NCBI RefSeq assembly: GCF_040683095.1
Contig: NZ_JBFBCI010000021.1
Span: 1 to 64,000, forward strand
DNA length: 64,000 bases
Reading direction: 5' to 3'
Source: Sphaerisporangium sp040683095
Lineage (GTDB): Bacteria > Actinomycetota > Actinomycetes > Streptosporangiales > Streptosporangiaceae
Made by a program: the position numbers and the translations under genes. Below, piece after piece: positions 16,426 to 29,363 of this stretch (its first letter is position 1; each line of letters starts with the position of its first letter). The notes under the pieces were generated by a model that saw only the letters and a program-made list of their open reading frames with translations, had not been told where the DNA came from and did no database searches.

Positions 16426-17130
16426 GGGTGGTCAGGGCGTACGCCTTGTCCAGGATCTTCATGCGCTGCTGATGTGTGAAGTCGCCGGACGGCTGGGCGA
16501 AGATCGGGATGGACAGCCATGCCTTCTTTTCCGCCATCATGCTGTGCTGAGCGTTGACCTCGGTTTCCAGGAAGGTCAGCGCCCGGCGGCAGCCAGGTGT
16601 TCGGTAACGGCCTTCAGCGGCAGCTTGGGATTCACATCGGCGGCCAGGGACGGCGTGTAGCCGTACTCGCGGACGGCGATCTGGTGGATCAGCGTGGTGA
16701 GCGAGGGTCCGGTGCGCGCGGTCTTCTCCTCCGGGTGGGCGACTCGGGCGAAGCCACCGCCGATGTTGAACACGAACCGGCCGCCGGGCCGCAGAACGTC
16801 GCGGAACGCGGCGAATGTGGCCCGGACGTCGGTCTTCCAGATCGCCGAGTTGCACACCACGGCGTCGGCCATGCCGGGGACGTGCTCGGCAAGGTCCTCG
16901 CGGCCCGGGCGGTGACCCAGGACAGGCGCGGGCCGGTCACGGTACGGCGGCCGACCTGCTGCATGGCTGCGGCGTTGTCCAGGGAGATGACCTGGGCCTC
17001 GGCTGGGACCAGGGCGAGGATCGCTTCAGCGGCCGCGCCGGTTCCGCCGCAAAGGTCGACCACCAGGCGGCTATCGGAGACACGTGTGCGGCGAGTTGAT
17101 GACGCACGTGCCTGACACCCAATGCTCGTG
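16426..17130 (-). pseudogene. Class I SAM-dependent methyltransferase remnant
   Basis: Pieces of one methyltransferase lie in three frames. They are VVDLCGGTGAAAEAILALVP (motif I, about 17010-17065) with QVISLDNAAAMQQVG, then MADAVVCNSAIWKTDVRATF and FRDVLRPGGRFVFNIGGG (about 16740-16872), then LTFLETEVNAQHSMMAEKKA and GDFTHQQRMKILDKAYALTT. The SAM-binding glycine motif is present, but at least two frameshifts and fusion with the Gfo/Idh/MocA fragment make it non-functional. Confidence 0.65.
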
Positions 17131-17199
17131 GGCAAGGCGAGTTCGCGAGCGAGGCCTCGTCGTCGGCTGCGCGGATGGGGGATGCCCGTTAGGGCGAAG

Positions 17200-17281
17200 G
17201 GGCGAAGCCCCCTGGGGAATACAGTCCGAGCCGGAGGCGAGGCCCATTGCCGGCTGGGCGATTAGTCCCCAGGCTTCGCCC
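17200..17281. repeat. Long imperfect inverted repeat, structured intergenic element
   Basis: GGGCGAAGCCCCCTGGGGA (17200-17218) is complementary, with a two-base bulge, to TCCCCAGGCTTCGCCC (17266-17281). The intervening 47 bases hold a smaller GCCGG/CCGGC pairing. The element lies between the 3' end of metH and the decayed region, so it may end metH transcription on the minus strand or be a mobile structured repeat. Confidence 0.5.
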
Positions 17282-17336
17282 GCGAGTCGCGTCGCCCGGG
17301 TACGGGGGCGGCTCGCGGGCGGGCGGGGGGCTGCGG

Positions 17337-20954
<3,618 letters not shown>

Positions 20955-21443
20955 CGGACCACCTCCCCATACGGAAGGCGCCCGAGGAGCTGTTCCGGCC
21001 GAGCTCCATCACAGCGCCTCTGAGCTTGAAACCCCAAGATACAAGAGCGCATGGCGAGCCCAGAACGGCCCGCGACCCCAGGGCGGGTCATTACGGGGGC
21101 CCTCTGGGGTGCGGCCACCCCGCCGACGGCACGGGCCTGGAGAAAGGCCACGTCATTCGGGACGCCGAATGCCCCGCCGCGGTGCGTCACATCGGGCGCG
21201 AATGGACGTCATGAAGAATCGAAAGCGTTCCGCCGTTTTCCGCGTACCGGAGAGAGGGCTCCGCCGGCGTGAAAAGTGCGCATCATCAAAGAAAAGCGCA
21301 AATGAATTCATACGCGCGTGCACGTCCATGTACGGCGCGGGGCGCGCGTGACGTGGGCGCACGGGTTCGGCGCCTGGACGAGCGGGCGATACGGGACGGC
21401 CCGCCGCGGTTCCGCTCGAATCGTGACGGGCCGGGAGCCGTGC
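20955..21443. other. Intergenic region between metH and the AhpD-like gene
   Basis: No gene is supported in these 489 bases. The part next to metH must hold its promoter. The part around 21200-21330 is less GC-rich and contains a 46-codon plus-strand frame that lacks a ribosome site and codon bias. I found no riboswitch core motifs here. Confidence 0.5.
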
Positions 21444-21998
21444 TCAGGCGGGGGAACCGGAGATCACGCTGCCGTAGCCGGCCTCGATGATCATCTTAGC
21501 GATCGGGACGTACTCCTCCTGGCCGGTCAGGGGGGTGGTGCCGAGGCCGTCGACGTACCGGTTGAACATGCAGAAGGCGGCGGCGATGAGCACCGTGTCG
21601 TGGATCTCCAGGTCGCCGGCTCCCGCCTGGTGCGCGGCGGCGATCGCCTCGGCGGTCACGGCCTTCCCGCCCTCGCGCACCTGGGCGGCGACGTCGAGCA
21701 GGGCGCGCATCTTCGGCGACACGTCGGCCGTGTGCGGGTTCGCGCAGGCCGCGGCCACCTGCTCCTGGCCGCCGGGAAGCTGCTCGGCGGCCATCGCCCC
21801 GTGGATGGAGCCACAGAAGTCGCAGTCGTTGAGCCGGGACACGTAGGCGGCGATCAGTTCGCGCTCGCCGCGGCTCAGCGTGTTGTCGGCCCGCAGGAGC
21901 ACGTCGACGAGGTCGTTCAGGGGTTTGGCCGTCTCCGGCCGATAGAGCATGGGCCCCACGATGCCGGGGGCGTCGTTTCCTAGCGAGATATGCGGCAT
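21444..21998 (-). CDS. Carboxymuconolactone decarboxylase/AhpD-like protein
   Basis: 184 residues of helical AhpD fold. The signature is RLNDCDFCGSIHGAMAAEQL, with a CxxC pair followed by SxxH, the redox centre of alkylhydroperoxidase-like proteins. The preceding helix LSRGERELIAAYVS and the following PKMRALLDVAAQVREGGKAV are also standard. It probably acts in peroxide defence or thiol redox chemistry. The exact substrate is unknown. It stands alone on the minus strand. Confidence 0.85.
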   Translation of the reverse strand: MPHISLGNDAPGIVGPMLYRPETAKPLNDLVDVLLRADNTLSRGERELIAAYVSRLNDCDFCGSIHGAMAAEQLPGGQEQVAAACANPHTADVSPKMRALLDVAAQVREGGKAVTAEAIAAAHQAGAGDLEIHDTVLIAAAFCMFNRYVDGLGTTPLTGQEEYVPIAKMIIEAGYGSVISGSPA

Positions 21999-22228
21999 GC
22001 CGCCGATTCAATGGGACGGGATGCCGCCGTCACCAGATCTCTCGCCGGCTCAAAGGGGTCGCCTAGGGGGCACGGAAAACGCTTCCCCGCGACGGCGACG
22101 CGTCGCGTCCCGGCGAGTGCAGGCGAGCGCCTCCCGGTTCGGGGCCGACAGATCCCGTTGAGGACCCCCGCGGCCGGTCAGACGATGGGTCAGACCCCAC
22201 CGGGAGGCGATCACCTACATCCTCACCG

Positions 22229-22702
22229 TCAAACGAAGGCGTAGCACTCGACCTCGGCGCGGCGGCTGGAGAGGCCGGCCTTCACCAGGTAGACCACGCA
22301 GCGGCGTTCCCGCTTGTTGAGCTTGAGCGTGCCGCAGACGGTGATGCCGGAGTACGTCCGGCAGTCGAGGTTCTCGTTGAACGCCCCGATGCGGTACGTC
22401 ACCCGCACATCGTGGCGGCACTGCCGGCGCGCCCTGCGGGTGTCGGCGTAACGGCACTGGTTGTAGAGGATCTTGTATTGGGTCGCGCTCACGGTGATCT
22501 TGGCCGCGCGCTTCTTGCCCGCCGCCGGAGGCGCCCCCTTACCTCCCGGTGGAGGCGTCCCGCCTCCGCCTCCCCCGGTCACCACGGACGCGGGCGGGGC
22601 GGAAATCCCCTCCGGGGCGAGCGCCGAGGCGGATACCTGGGTCGCGGCGAGCGCCGAGGCGGTGAAGACGAGCAGCGCGGTCGCGGCGAGTGTGCGATTC
22701 AT
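22229..22702 (-). CDS. Secreted cysteine-containing protein, 157 aa
   Basis: A clear Sec signal peptide (MNRTLAATALLVFTASALAA) is followed by a low-complexity Gly/Pro linker (VVTGGGGGGTPPPGGKGAPP) and a basic C-terminal domain of about 85 residues. That domain has six cysteines (NQCRYADTRRARRQC, NLDCRTYSGITVCGTLKL, ERRCVVYLVKAG, EVECYAFV), probably disulfide-bonded outside the cell. I do not recognise the family. Confidence 0.65.
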   Translation of the reverse strand: MNRTLAATALLVFTASALAATQVSASALAPEGISAPPASVVTGGGGGGTPPPGGKGAPPAAGKKRAAKITVSATQYKILYNQCRYADTRRARRQCRHDVRVTYRIGAFNENLDCRTYSGITVCGTLKLNKRERRCVVYLVKAGLSSRRAEVECYAFV

Positions 22703-22803
22703 AGTGCTCTCCCCTGATCACGCGCCGCGTTCACGGCCGGGCTAGGGGGGTCAAAATGACAGATACCCGGACGTGCTGGAAAAAACGCATCTGAGACCAG
22801 GCG

Positions 22804-23685
22804 TCACCTGCGAGGATCCGGACCGGCCAGCGCCGAGAGCACCGTCTCGGCGATGAGCCGGTGCCCCGCGGCGCCGGGATGATCGCCGTCGGCGGCCAGC
22901 AGCGCGGTGTCGTCGCGCGTCCCGTCCTCCCCCTTGAACGCCGTGTAAAGGTCCGCGAACAGGACGCCGGACGCGGCGGCCGAGGCGGCGAGCGCCTCGT
23001 TGACGGCCACGGTGAGCCGATCGCTGCCCGCGGCGTACTTCGGGCCCCGGGCGCGTCCGGCGGCGCCGTCCAGGAAGACGTTCCAGTACCCGGTCACCAC
23101 CACGCGCCCGCCGGGCCCCCGCAGCGCGTGGATCCTGCTCAGGAGGGTGTCCATGTTGGCCCGCAGCCGGGCCAGCTCCGTCCCGTAGCAGGCGAGGTCC
23201 ACGCCGCAGGAGTCGTCCTCGACGCCCTCCTCCGCGAAGTCGTTCGCCCCGATGGTGATCACCGTCAGATCCGCCCCCGCCACCCCGGCCCGCACGGTGT
23301 CGTCGTCCAGCATGTCCAGCAGGCCCTGGGTGGTCAGGCCCGCGGCGGCGAGGTTCGACCCGGCGACCGGCGTGCCCTGGCGGGCCGACAGGGCCTCGGC
23401 GACGAGCGCCACATAGGAGACGCAGTCGCAGCCCGACCCGGCGGGTACGGAGTCGCCGAGGCCGAGGACGGACTCCACCGCCCGGCGCCCCTCGCTCGCC
23501 GGCGGACCGGCGGCCTCTGGCGGACCGGCCGTCCACGGCGCCGCGAGGGCAGTGTGCGCGCGCGGCGCTCCGGACGCGGAGGCGACGTCCGGCGCCACCG
23601 CGGACGTCACGGCCGTGGCGAGGATCGTCACGGCCGTCCCGAACCGGCGGGACCGGGACCTCTGATGCGCGTACCCCGAGAACAT
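22804..23685 (-). CDS. Secreted SGNH/GDSL-type esterase
   Basis: From the ATG at 23685 (behind GACAGGAG), MFSGYAHQRSRSRRFGTAVT begins an export signal with a twin-arginine-like SRSRR run. The SGNH blocks are LGLGDSVPAGSG (block I, nucleophile Ser), SNLAAAGLTTQGLL (block II Gly region), TVITIGANDFAEEG (block III Asn) and DGDHPGAAGHRLIA (block V Asp and His). It resembles the Streptomyces secreted lipase/esterase group. The longer open frame upstream of 23685 has no signal and no ribosome site and was rejected. Confidence 0.85.
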   Translation of the reverse strand: MFSGYAHQRSRSRRFGTAVTILATAVTSAVAPDVASASGAPRAHTALAAPWTAGPPEAAGPPASEGRRAVESVLGLGDSVPAGSGCDCVSYVALVAEALSARQGTPVAGSNLAAAGLTTQGLLDMLDDDTVRAGVAGADLTVITIGANDFAEEGVEDDSCGVDLACYGTELARLRANMDTLLSRIHALRGPGGRVVVTGYWNVFLDGAAGRARGPKYAAGSDRLTVAVNEALAASAAASGVLFADLYTAFKGEDGTRDDTALLAADGDHPGAAGHRLIAETVLSALAGPDPRR

Positions 23686-23863
23686 GCTGAGAGAAGCTAC
23701 TCCTGTCGGTGGCCGCCGCTCACGCTTTGCGCATGATTCGCCACGTCGCGTCGAGGATCGACGCGTCTGGACCGTCACGAGCATCGGCGAAGGATCCGGC
23801 GGAAGGCGGAAGGTCCGGTGAAGGGGTCGGTGAGGGCTTCGGCGGAGGAGCCGGGCGCGGGTG

Positions 23864-24223
23864 TCAGCCCGCCTTGCCGAGCAGGCGGGCGAGGACGGCG
23901 GCGTTGCTGATCCGCACGTCCTTCGTGGCGGTGAGCAGGGTCACGGGCGGCTCACGGAGCAGTTCGCGCAGCCGCTCCAGGGCTGGACGGTGGCGGGAGT
24001 CCTCCAGTTCGGCGAGGTAGCGGCCCTCGAACTCCGGGAACCTGCCCGGGTCGTGGCCGTACCAGGCCCGCAGCTCGTCGGACGGCGCGATGTCCTTGAG
24101 CCACAGATCCACGTGCGCGGCCGCCTCGGACAGGCCCCTCGGCCAGAGACGGTCCACCAGGACGCGGGCCCCGTCCTTCGGGGAAGGGTCGTCGTAGATC
24201 CGGCGCACCTGTACAGGCGACAT
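23864..24223 (-). CDS. DUF488 family protein
   Basis: 119 residues with the DUF488 pattern: VQVRRIYDDPSPKDGARVLV, DRLWPRGLSEAAAHVDLWLK, IAPSDELRAWYGHDPGRFPE and VTLLTATKDVRISNA. The family is widespread in bacteria and has no settled function. It follows murQ by 135 bases on the same strand and could be the last gene of that operon or independent. Confidence 0.85.
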   Translation of the reverse strand: MSPVQVRRIYDDPSPKDGARVLVDRLWPRGLSEAAAHVDLWLKDIAPSDELRAWYGHDPGRFPEFEGRYLAELEDSRHRPALERLRELLREPPVTLLTATKDVRISNAAVLARLLGKAG

Positions 24224-24358
24224 GTCCCCCCGTCCGACGCGGGCGCCCGCCGATCTCTTCGGCGGGACGCCGGTCTCGATGACTGAAGGAAGTATGCCCA
24301 GGTATGGGGGTTTTCATCCCATCGCGGCGGCAGGCCGGGCGGGCGCCCCAGAGCCGGA

Positions 24359-25282
24359 TCAGGCCGGAGGGGCGACCGGCGCGGAGTCGAGGGCACCGTC
24401 GAGGCGGCCGTCGAAGGCGGCGAGCAGGAGACGGGCCTCGCCGGCGTCGAGGCGGCGGGCGATCATCACGACTGCCGTCTTGACCTCGTGCCCGGCGGCG
24501 GCCAGCGCGCCACGGGCGGCGGCGAGGTCCGCGCCGGTGATGTCGGCGACGATGCGCGCGGCCCGGTCGACGAGCTTGGCGTTGCTCGCGGACACCTCGA
24601 TCATGTAGTTCCCGAACGTGCGCCCGCACTTGATCATCGAGATCGTCGAGATCATGTTCAAGACGAGCTTCTGCGCCGTCCCGGCCTTCAGCCGGGTCGA
24701 GCCGGTGACCACCTCGGGGCCGACGATGACCTCGATCGCGTGCTCGGCGGCCTCCGACAGCGGCCCCCCGCCGTTGCAGGACAGCCCGGCGGTGAGCGCG
24801 CCGAGCCGGCGGGCCTGCGCGACGGCGGCCACCACGAACGGCGCCCGTCCGCTCGCGGAGATGCCCACCACCGAGTCCAGGGGGCCCACCCGCTGCTCGC
24901 GGATCGCGGCGGCGCCCGCGCCGGCGTCGTCCTCGGCGCCCTCCACGGACCGGGTCAGCGCGCCCTCGCCGCCGGCGATGATGCCGCGCACGACCTCGGG
25001 GTCGGTACCGAAGGTCGGCGGGCACTCCGAGGCGTCCAGCACCGCGAGCCGCCCGGAGGTGCCCGCGCCGACGTACAGCAGCCGGCCGCCGTCACGCATG
25101 CGGGCGGCGATGTCCTCGATCGCGGCCGAGATCGCCGGCACGGCGCGGGCCACGGCGGCCGGGACGGTGGAGTCGGCGGCGTTCATCAGCCGGGCGATCT
25201 CCTCGGTGGGCAGCCGGTCGATCCTGCGGTAGCGGGGATCGCTCTGCTCGGTCGTGGCAAGCGCTGCTGGTGGTCGGGTCAT
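24359..25282 (-). CDS. murQ: N-acetylmuramic acid 6-phosphate etherase
   Basis: 307 residues, the usual length. MurQ cleaves the lactyl ether of MurNAc-6-phosphate to give GlcNAc-6-phosphate in cell-wall recycling. The SIS-domain hallmarks are LLYVGAGTSGRLAVLDASEC, the signature PPTFGTDPEVVRGIIAGGEG and the acidic VEGAEDD stretch. These are followed by SVVGISASGRAPFVVAA and the LKAGTAQKLVLNMISTISMI helix with TRLKAGT. It lies 57 bases downstream of a GNAT gene at the end of a peptide importer operon, which suggests that imported cell-wall fragments are its source of substrate. Confidence 0.95.
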   Translation of the reverse strand: MTRPPAALATTEQSDPRYRRIDRLPTEEIARLMNAADSTVPAAVARAVPAISAAIEDIAARMRDGGRLLYVGAGTSGRLAVLDASECPPTFGTDPEVVRGIIAGGEGALTRSVEGAEDDAGAGAAAIREQRVGPLDSVVGISASGRAPFVVAAVAQARRLGALTAGLSCNGGGPLSEAAEHAIEVIVGPEVVTGSTRLKAGTAQKLVLNMISTISMIKCGRTFGNYMIEVSASNAKLVDRAARIVADITGADLAAARGALAAAGHEVKTAVVMIARRLDAGEARLLLAAFDGRLDGALDSAPVAPPA

Positions 25283-25339
25283 CAGTCCTCATTCCGAAAT
25301 ATCCCGAAATCGGGGGGCGCAGGCGGGCGTCCGCCGACG

Positions 25340-26263
25340 TCAGGCGAGAGATCGGTTGTACAGCCAGAACGCGCGCTCCACCCACGCGCCGGCGGTCTTG
25401 GCGTAGAACGCCAGCGGCCCCACCCAGCCGATCTGGGCGGTGCGCTGCCCGGTCGCCGCCAGCTCGCGCAGGCAGCACCGCAGCAGCACGCTGCCGACCC
25501 CGAGCCCGCGCGCCGACTCGGCGGTCCCCATCGGGCCGAACCACAGGGGCCGGGCGCCCCAGGCCGCGAAGCCGAGGATCTCCCCGCCCCGGACGGCGTA
25601 GTGGCAGCCGGTCGCGTGCTCGGCCTCCCACGCCCACGCGTCGTTCCAGTTCTCACGGGCGAACGCGACCACCGCGTCCCGCTGCCCCGCGGGCGCCGCG
25701 CGGACGGTCGCCCCCGCCGCGGCGAGCCGGGCGAGGTCGTCCTCCTCCGAGGGCGCCCGGGCGTAGCCCGTCCCGGTGGCGAGCGGCTCGGCGGAGGCGT
25801 CCCGGGGGCCGTATGCGGCCAGGTCGACGGTCATGTTCCAGGCGACGCGGTACCGCTCGTACCCCATGCTCTCGGCCAGCAGGACGGCGGGCGTGTAGCG
25901 GACGTCGATGCCCGGCCAGGCGTAGCACGGCGGGTTGGCGGCGAGCCGCACCTCCCGCACCCCGTGATCGCGCAGCCAGCCCTCGGCCGCGACGACCAGG
26001 GCCCGGCCGAGGCCCCGGCACCGGGCCTCGGGGCGCACGGCGAACAGGTCCACGTGGCCGAGGCCCGGGACGGCCGAGGTGGAGGCGAACACCACGCCTT
26101 CCAGGCCGGAGGTGACCAGCGCCGTCCAGGTGCGGCCCTCGGGCGGATCGGCCAGCCGGGCGACGAGCTGCGGCGCCTCGGGAGCGTCCAGCGTCAGCGC
26201 CTCGCGTGCCAGCCCGCCGACGACGGGCATGTCGTCGGCGGAGGCGATCCGGATGCCGATCAC
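25340..26263 (-). CDS. GNAT family N-acetyltransferase, two GNAT modules
   Basis: 307 residues with two acetyl-CoA-binding modules. The first has VRPEARCRGLGRALVVAAEG (about 75-95). The second has GPMGTAESARGLGVGSVLLR (about 245-265), both with the R/Q-x-x-G-x-G/A P-loop. Between them lies an aromatic-rich substrate region. It starts 25 bases after the upstream ABC ATPase and precedes murQ. Double-GNAT proteins beside MurQ and peptide importers occur in actinomycetes. The acceptor may be an amino sugar or muropeptide, but this is inference. Confidence 0.85.
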   Translation of the reverse strand: MIGIRIASADDMPVVGGLAREALTLDAPEAPQLVARLADPPEGRTWTALVTSGLEGVVFASTSAVPGLGHVDLFAVRPEARCRGLGRALVVAAEGWLRDHGVREVRLAANPPCYAWPGIDVRYTPAVLLAESMGYERYRVAWNMTVDLAAYGPRDASAEPLATGTGYARAPSEEDDLARLAAAGATVRAAPAGQRDAVVAFARENWNDAWAWEAEHATGCHYAVRGGEILGFAAWGARPLWFGPMGTAESARGLGVGSVLLRCCLRELAATGQRTAQIGWVGPLAFYAKTAGAWVERAFWLYNRSLA

Positions 26264-26288
26264 GCCGCCTCCGGGCGAACGGGACTCC

Positions 26289-27313
<1,025 letters not shown>

Positions 27314-27317
<4 letters not shown>

Positions 27318-28441
27318 GCGTGCTCCCCCCGTCCGGCGGCGGACACCTGCGGCTCCCGGGCGTGGCAGGCGACGGTCCGCTCCTCGTGTCGCACGGGCGA
27401 GGGCGCGGTCGTCTCGCAGACCTCCATGCGCAGCGGGCAGCGCTCGCGGAACACGCACCCCTGCTTGGGCAGCGTGCCCAGCGTGGGGGGCCGTCCGGGC
27501 AGGGCACAGGCCTCGGCGGGGTCGCCGGACAGGCGCGGGATGGCCCGGATCAGGCCCTGGGTGTACGGGTGGCTGGGCGCGCCGAGGACGTCCATGGTGG
27601 GCCCGTGCTCGACCACCCGGCCGCCGTACATCACGGCGAGCCGGTCGGTGACCTCGGCCGCCACGCCGATGTCGTGGGTGACCATGAGCGTGGTGAGCCC
27701 GCGCTCCTTGTGGACCTCCCGGATGATCCGCAGGATCGTCGCCTGCGTGATCATGTCGAGGGCGGTGGTGGGCTCGTCCAGGATCGCCAGGCGGGCGTTC
27801 AGCACGAGGGCCAGCATGATGCCGACCCGCTGGCGCATCCCGCCCGACAGCTCGTGCTGGTGAGAGTCCAGGACGCGGGCGCCGTCCAGGCCCATGCGCT
27901 CCAGCAGCGCCCGAGCGTCCCGGACCAGCGCGGCCAGGTCGTCCACGCCGTGCGAGCGGCCGAGGTCGAGCAGCTGCTTGCCGACCGTCTTCAGCGGGTT
28001 GAGGGAGTTCTGCGCGGCCTGGAAGACGTACCCGAGGTGACGTCCCCGCGCGCCGCGCAGCTCGTCGCCCGTGAGCCGGAGCACGTCGCCGAGGCCGTCG
28101 ACCTCCACGCTGCCGCCGGCGATGCGGCCGGGCGGCTGCACGGCGTTGAGCAGCGACAGCGCCAGCGTCGACTTGCCCGAGCCGGACTCGCCGACGATGC
28201 CGGTGATCGTGCCCGGGTCGATGGTGAGGGAGACGCCGCCGAGGGCGGGCAGCTCGCCGAGCGGGGTCTTGTAGACGACCGTGAGGTCGCGCACGCGGAC
28301 GCCCGGCGGCGGCCCCGCGTCGGGACGGGGGGCGCCGGTACTGCCCGGACCGGTACTGCCCGGACCGGTACTGCCCGGAACGGTGCTGTCCGAGGCGGGC
28401 CCGGCGGGGCGGGAACGCCTCAGGAGCCGTGACGCGTTCAT
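27314..28441 (-). CDS. Peptide ABC transporter ATP-binding protein, DppD/OppD type
   Basis: From ATG 28441 (MNASRLLRRSRPAGP), 375 residues. Walker A GIVGESGSGKSTLALSLL, Q-loop VFQAAQNSLNPL, signature LSGGMRQRVGIMLAL, Walker B LAILDEPTTALD, and the C-terminal cysteine-rich oligopeptide tail (KQGCVFRERCPLRMEVC). The first 50 residues are a poorly conserved Pro/Ser/Gly linker containing three GSTGP units, encoded by a tandem DNA repeat at about 28335-28385. The upstream permease ends 10 bases before this start. It partners the DppF-type subunit. Confidence 0.93.
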
Positions 28442-28451
28442 GGTCACCGGG

Positions 28452-29363
28452 TTACTCCTCACGCAGCCGTGGGTTGAAGATCTCGTCCATCGCGTCCACG
28501 ACGAGGACGATGCCAAGGGTCAGCAGCAGGATGGCCAGCAGCGGCGCCAGCAGGTACGGCAGCGCGGCCGCGCTGGTCAGCGCGCCGCCGCCGAAGACGG
28601 CGAGGTTCAGCATCACGCCCCAGTTGTTGGAGTCGAAGGGCAGGACGCCGAGGAAGAACAGGCCGACCTGGGCGTAGATCGCGCCGGTCACGGCGATCAG
28701 CATGTTCATCGCGATGTACGGCGCCATGCCCGGCAGCAGCTCGCGCAGGATGATGTGCCGGGTGGGCAGGCCGAGCCCCCGGGCGGCCTCGATGAAGCCG
28801 CGCTCACGCAGCGACAACGTCTGCGAGCGGACGGCCCGCGCGATGCCACCCCAGCCGAGCAGGCCGAGGACCAGGCCCATCTCCAGCGGGCCCTCGAACT
28901 TCCAGACCGTCGACAGCACCAGCAGCAGCGGAAGCCCCGGGATGGTGAGCTGAAGGTCGGTGAAGCGCATGAGCACGGTGTCCCAGCGTCCCCGGTGGAA
29001 CCCGGCGAGCAGCCCGAGCGCCGTGCCCACCGCGACCGTGATGACCGCCGTGGCCAGGCCGGTGAGGATGACGTACCGGGACCCGGTGACGACCAGCGCG
29101 AGGACGTCGGTGCCCTCGAAGTCGGTGCCGAAGGGGTGGGCCAGGCTCGGCGCGGCGTACAGGGCGTTGTCGTCGCGCGGGAGGTGGGCCGGGTACAGCA
29201 TCGGGCCGAACACGGCCATCAGCGCGAACAGGGCGATGATGGCCACCCCGGCGATGCGGCTCGGCTTACGGCGCAGCACGCGGGCCACGCCCCGCCAGAA
29301 GTTGCGGCGCAGGGTGGCGCGGGCGCTTCCCTGGCCTCCGGGGAGCATCGCGGTGACGGTCAT
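28452..29363 (-). CDS. Peptide ABC transporter permease, DppC/OppC type
   Basis: 303 residues from ATG 29363. The N-terminal membrane helix (IAGVAIIALFALMAVFGPML) with the periplasmic LAHPFGTDFEGTDVLALVV segment is typical of the OppC half. The binding-protein-dependent transport signature is EAARGLGLPTRHIILRELLP. About six membrane spans. The start codon overlaps the stop of the other permease gene (ATGA). The open frame upstream to 30152 is a shadow of that gene. Confidence 0.93.
   Translation of the reverse strand: MTVTAMLPGGQGSARATLRRNFWRGVARVLRRKPSRIAGVAIIALFALMAVFGPMLYPAHLPRDDNALYAAPSLAHPFGTDFEGTDVLALVVTGSRYVILTGLATAVITVAVGTALGLLAGFHRGRWDTVLMRFTDLQLTIPGLPLLLVLSTVWKFEGPLEMGLVLGLLGWGGIARAVRSQTLSLRERGFIEAARGLGLPTRHIILRELLPGMAPYIAMNMLIAVTGAIYAQVGLFFLGVLPFDSNNWGVMLNLAVFGGGALTSAAALPYLLAPLLAILLLTLGIVLVVDAMDEIFNPRLREE

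Noticed and set aside
20955..21060. Possible cobalamin or SAM riboswitch upstream of metH
   Set aside because: I looked for the B12 box and for SAM-type cores and found neither. Only the cobN leader has a convincing riboswitch.
21212..21352. A 46-codon frame beginning MKNRKRSAVFRV between metH and the AhpD-like gene
   Set aside because: No ribosome site, no hydrophobic or conserved pattern, and weak codon bias. Not enough to call a gene.
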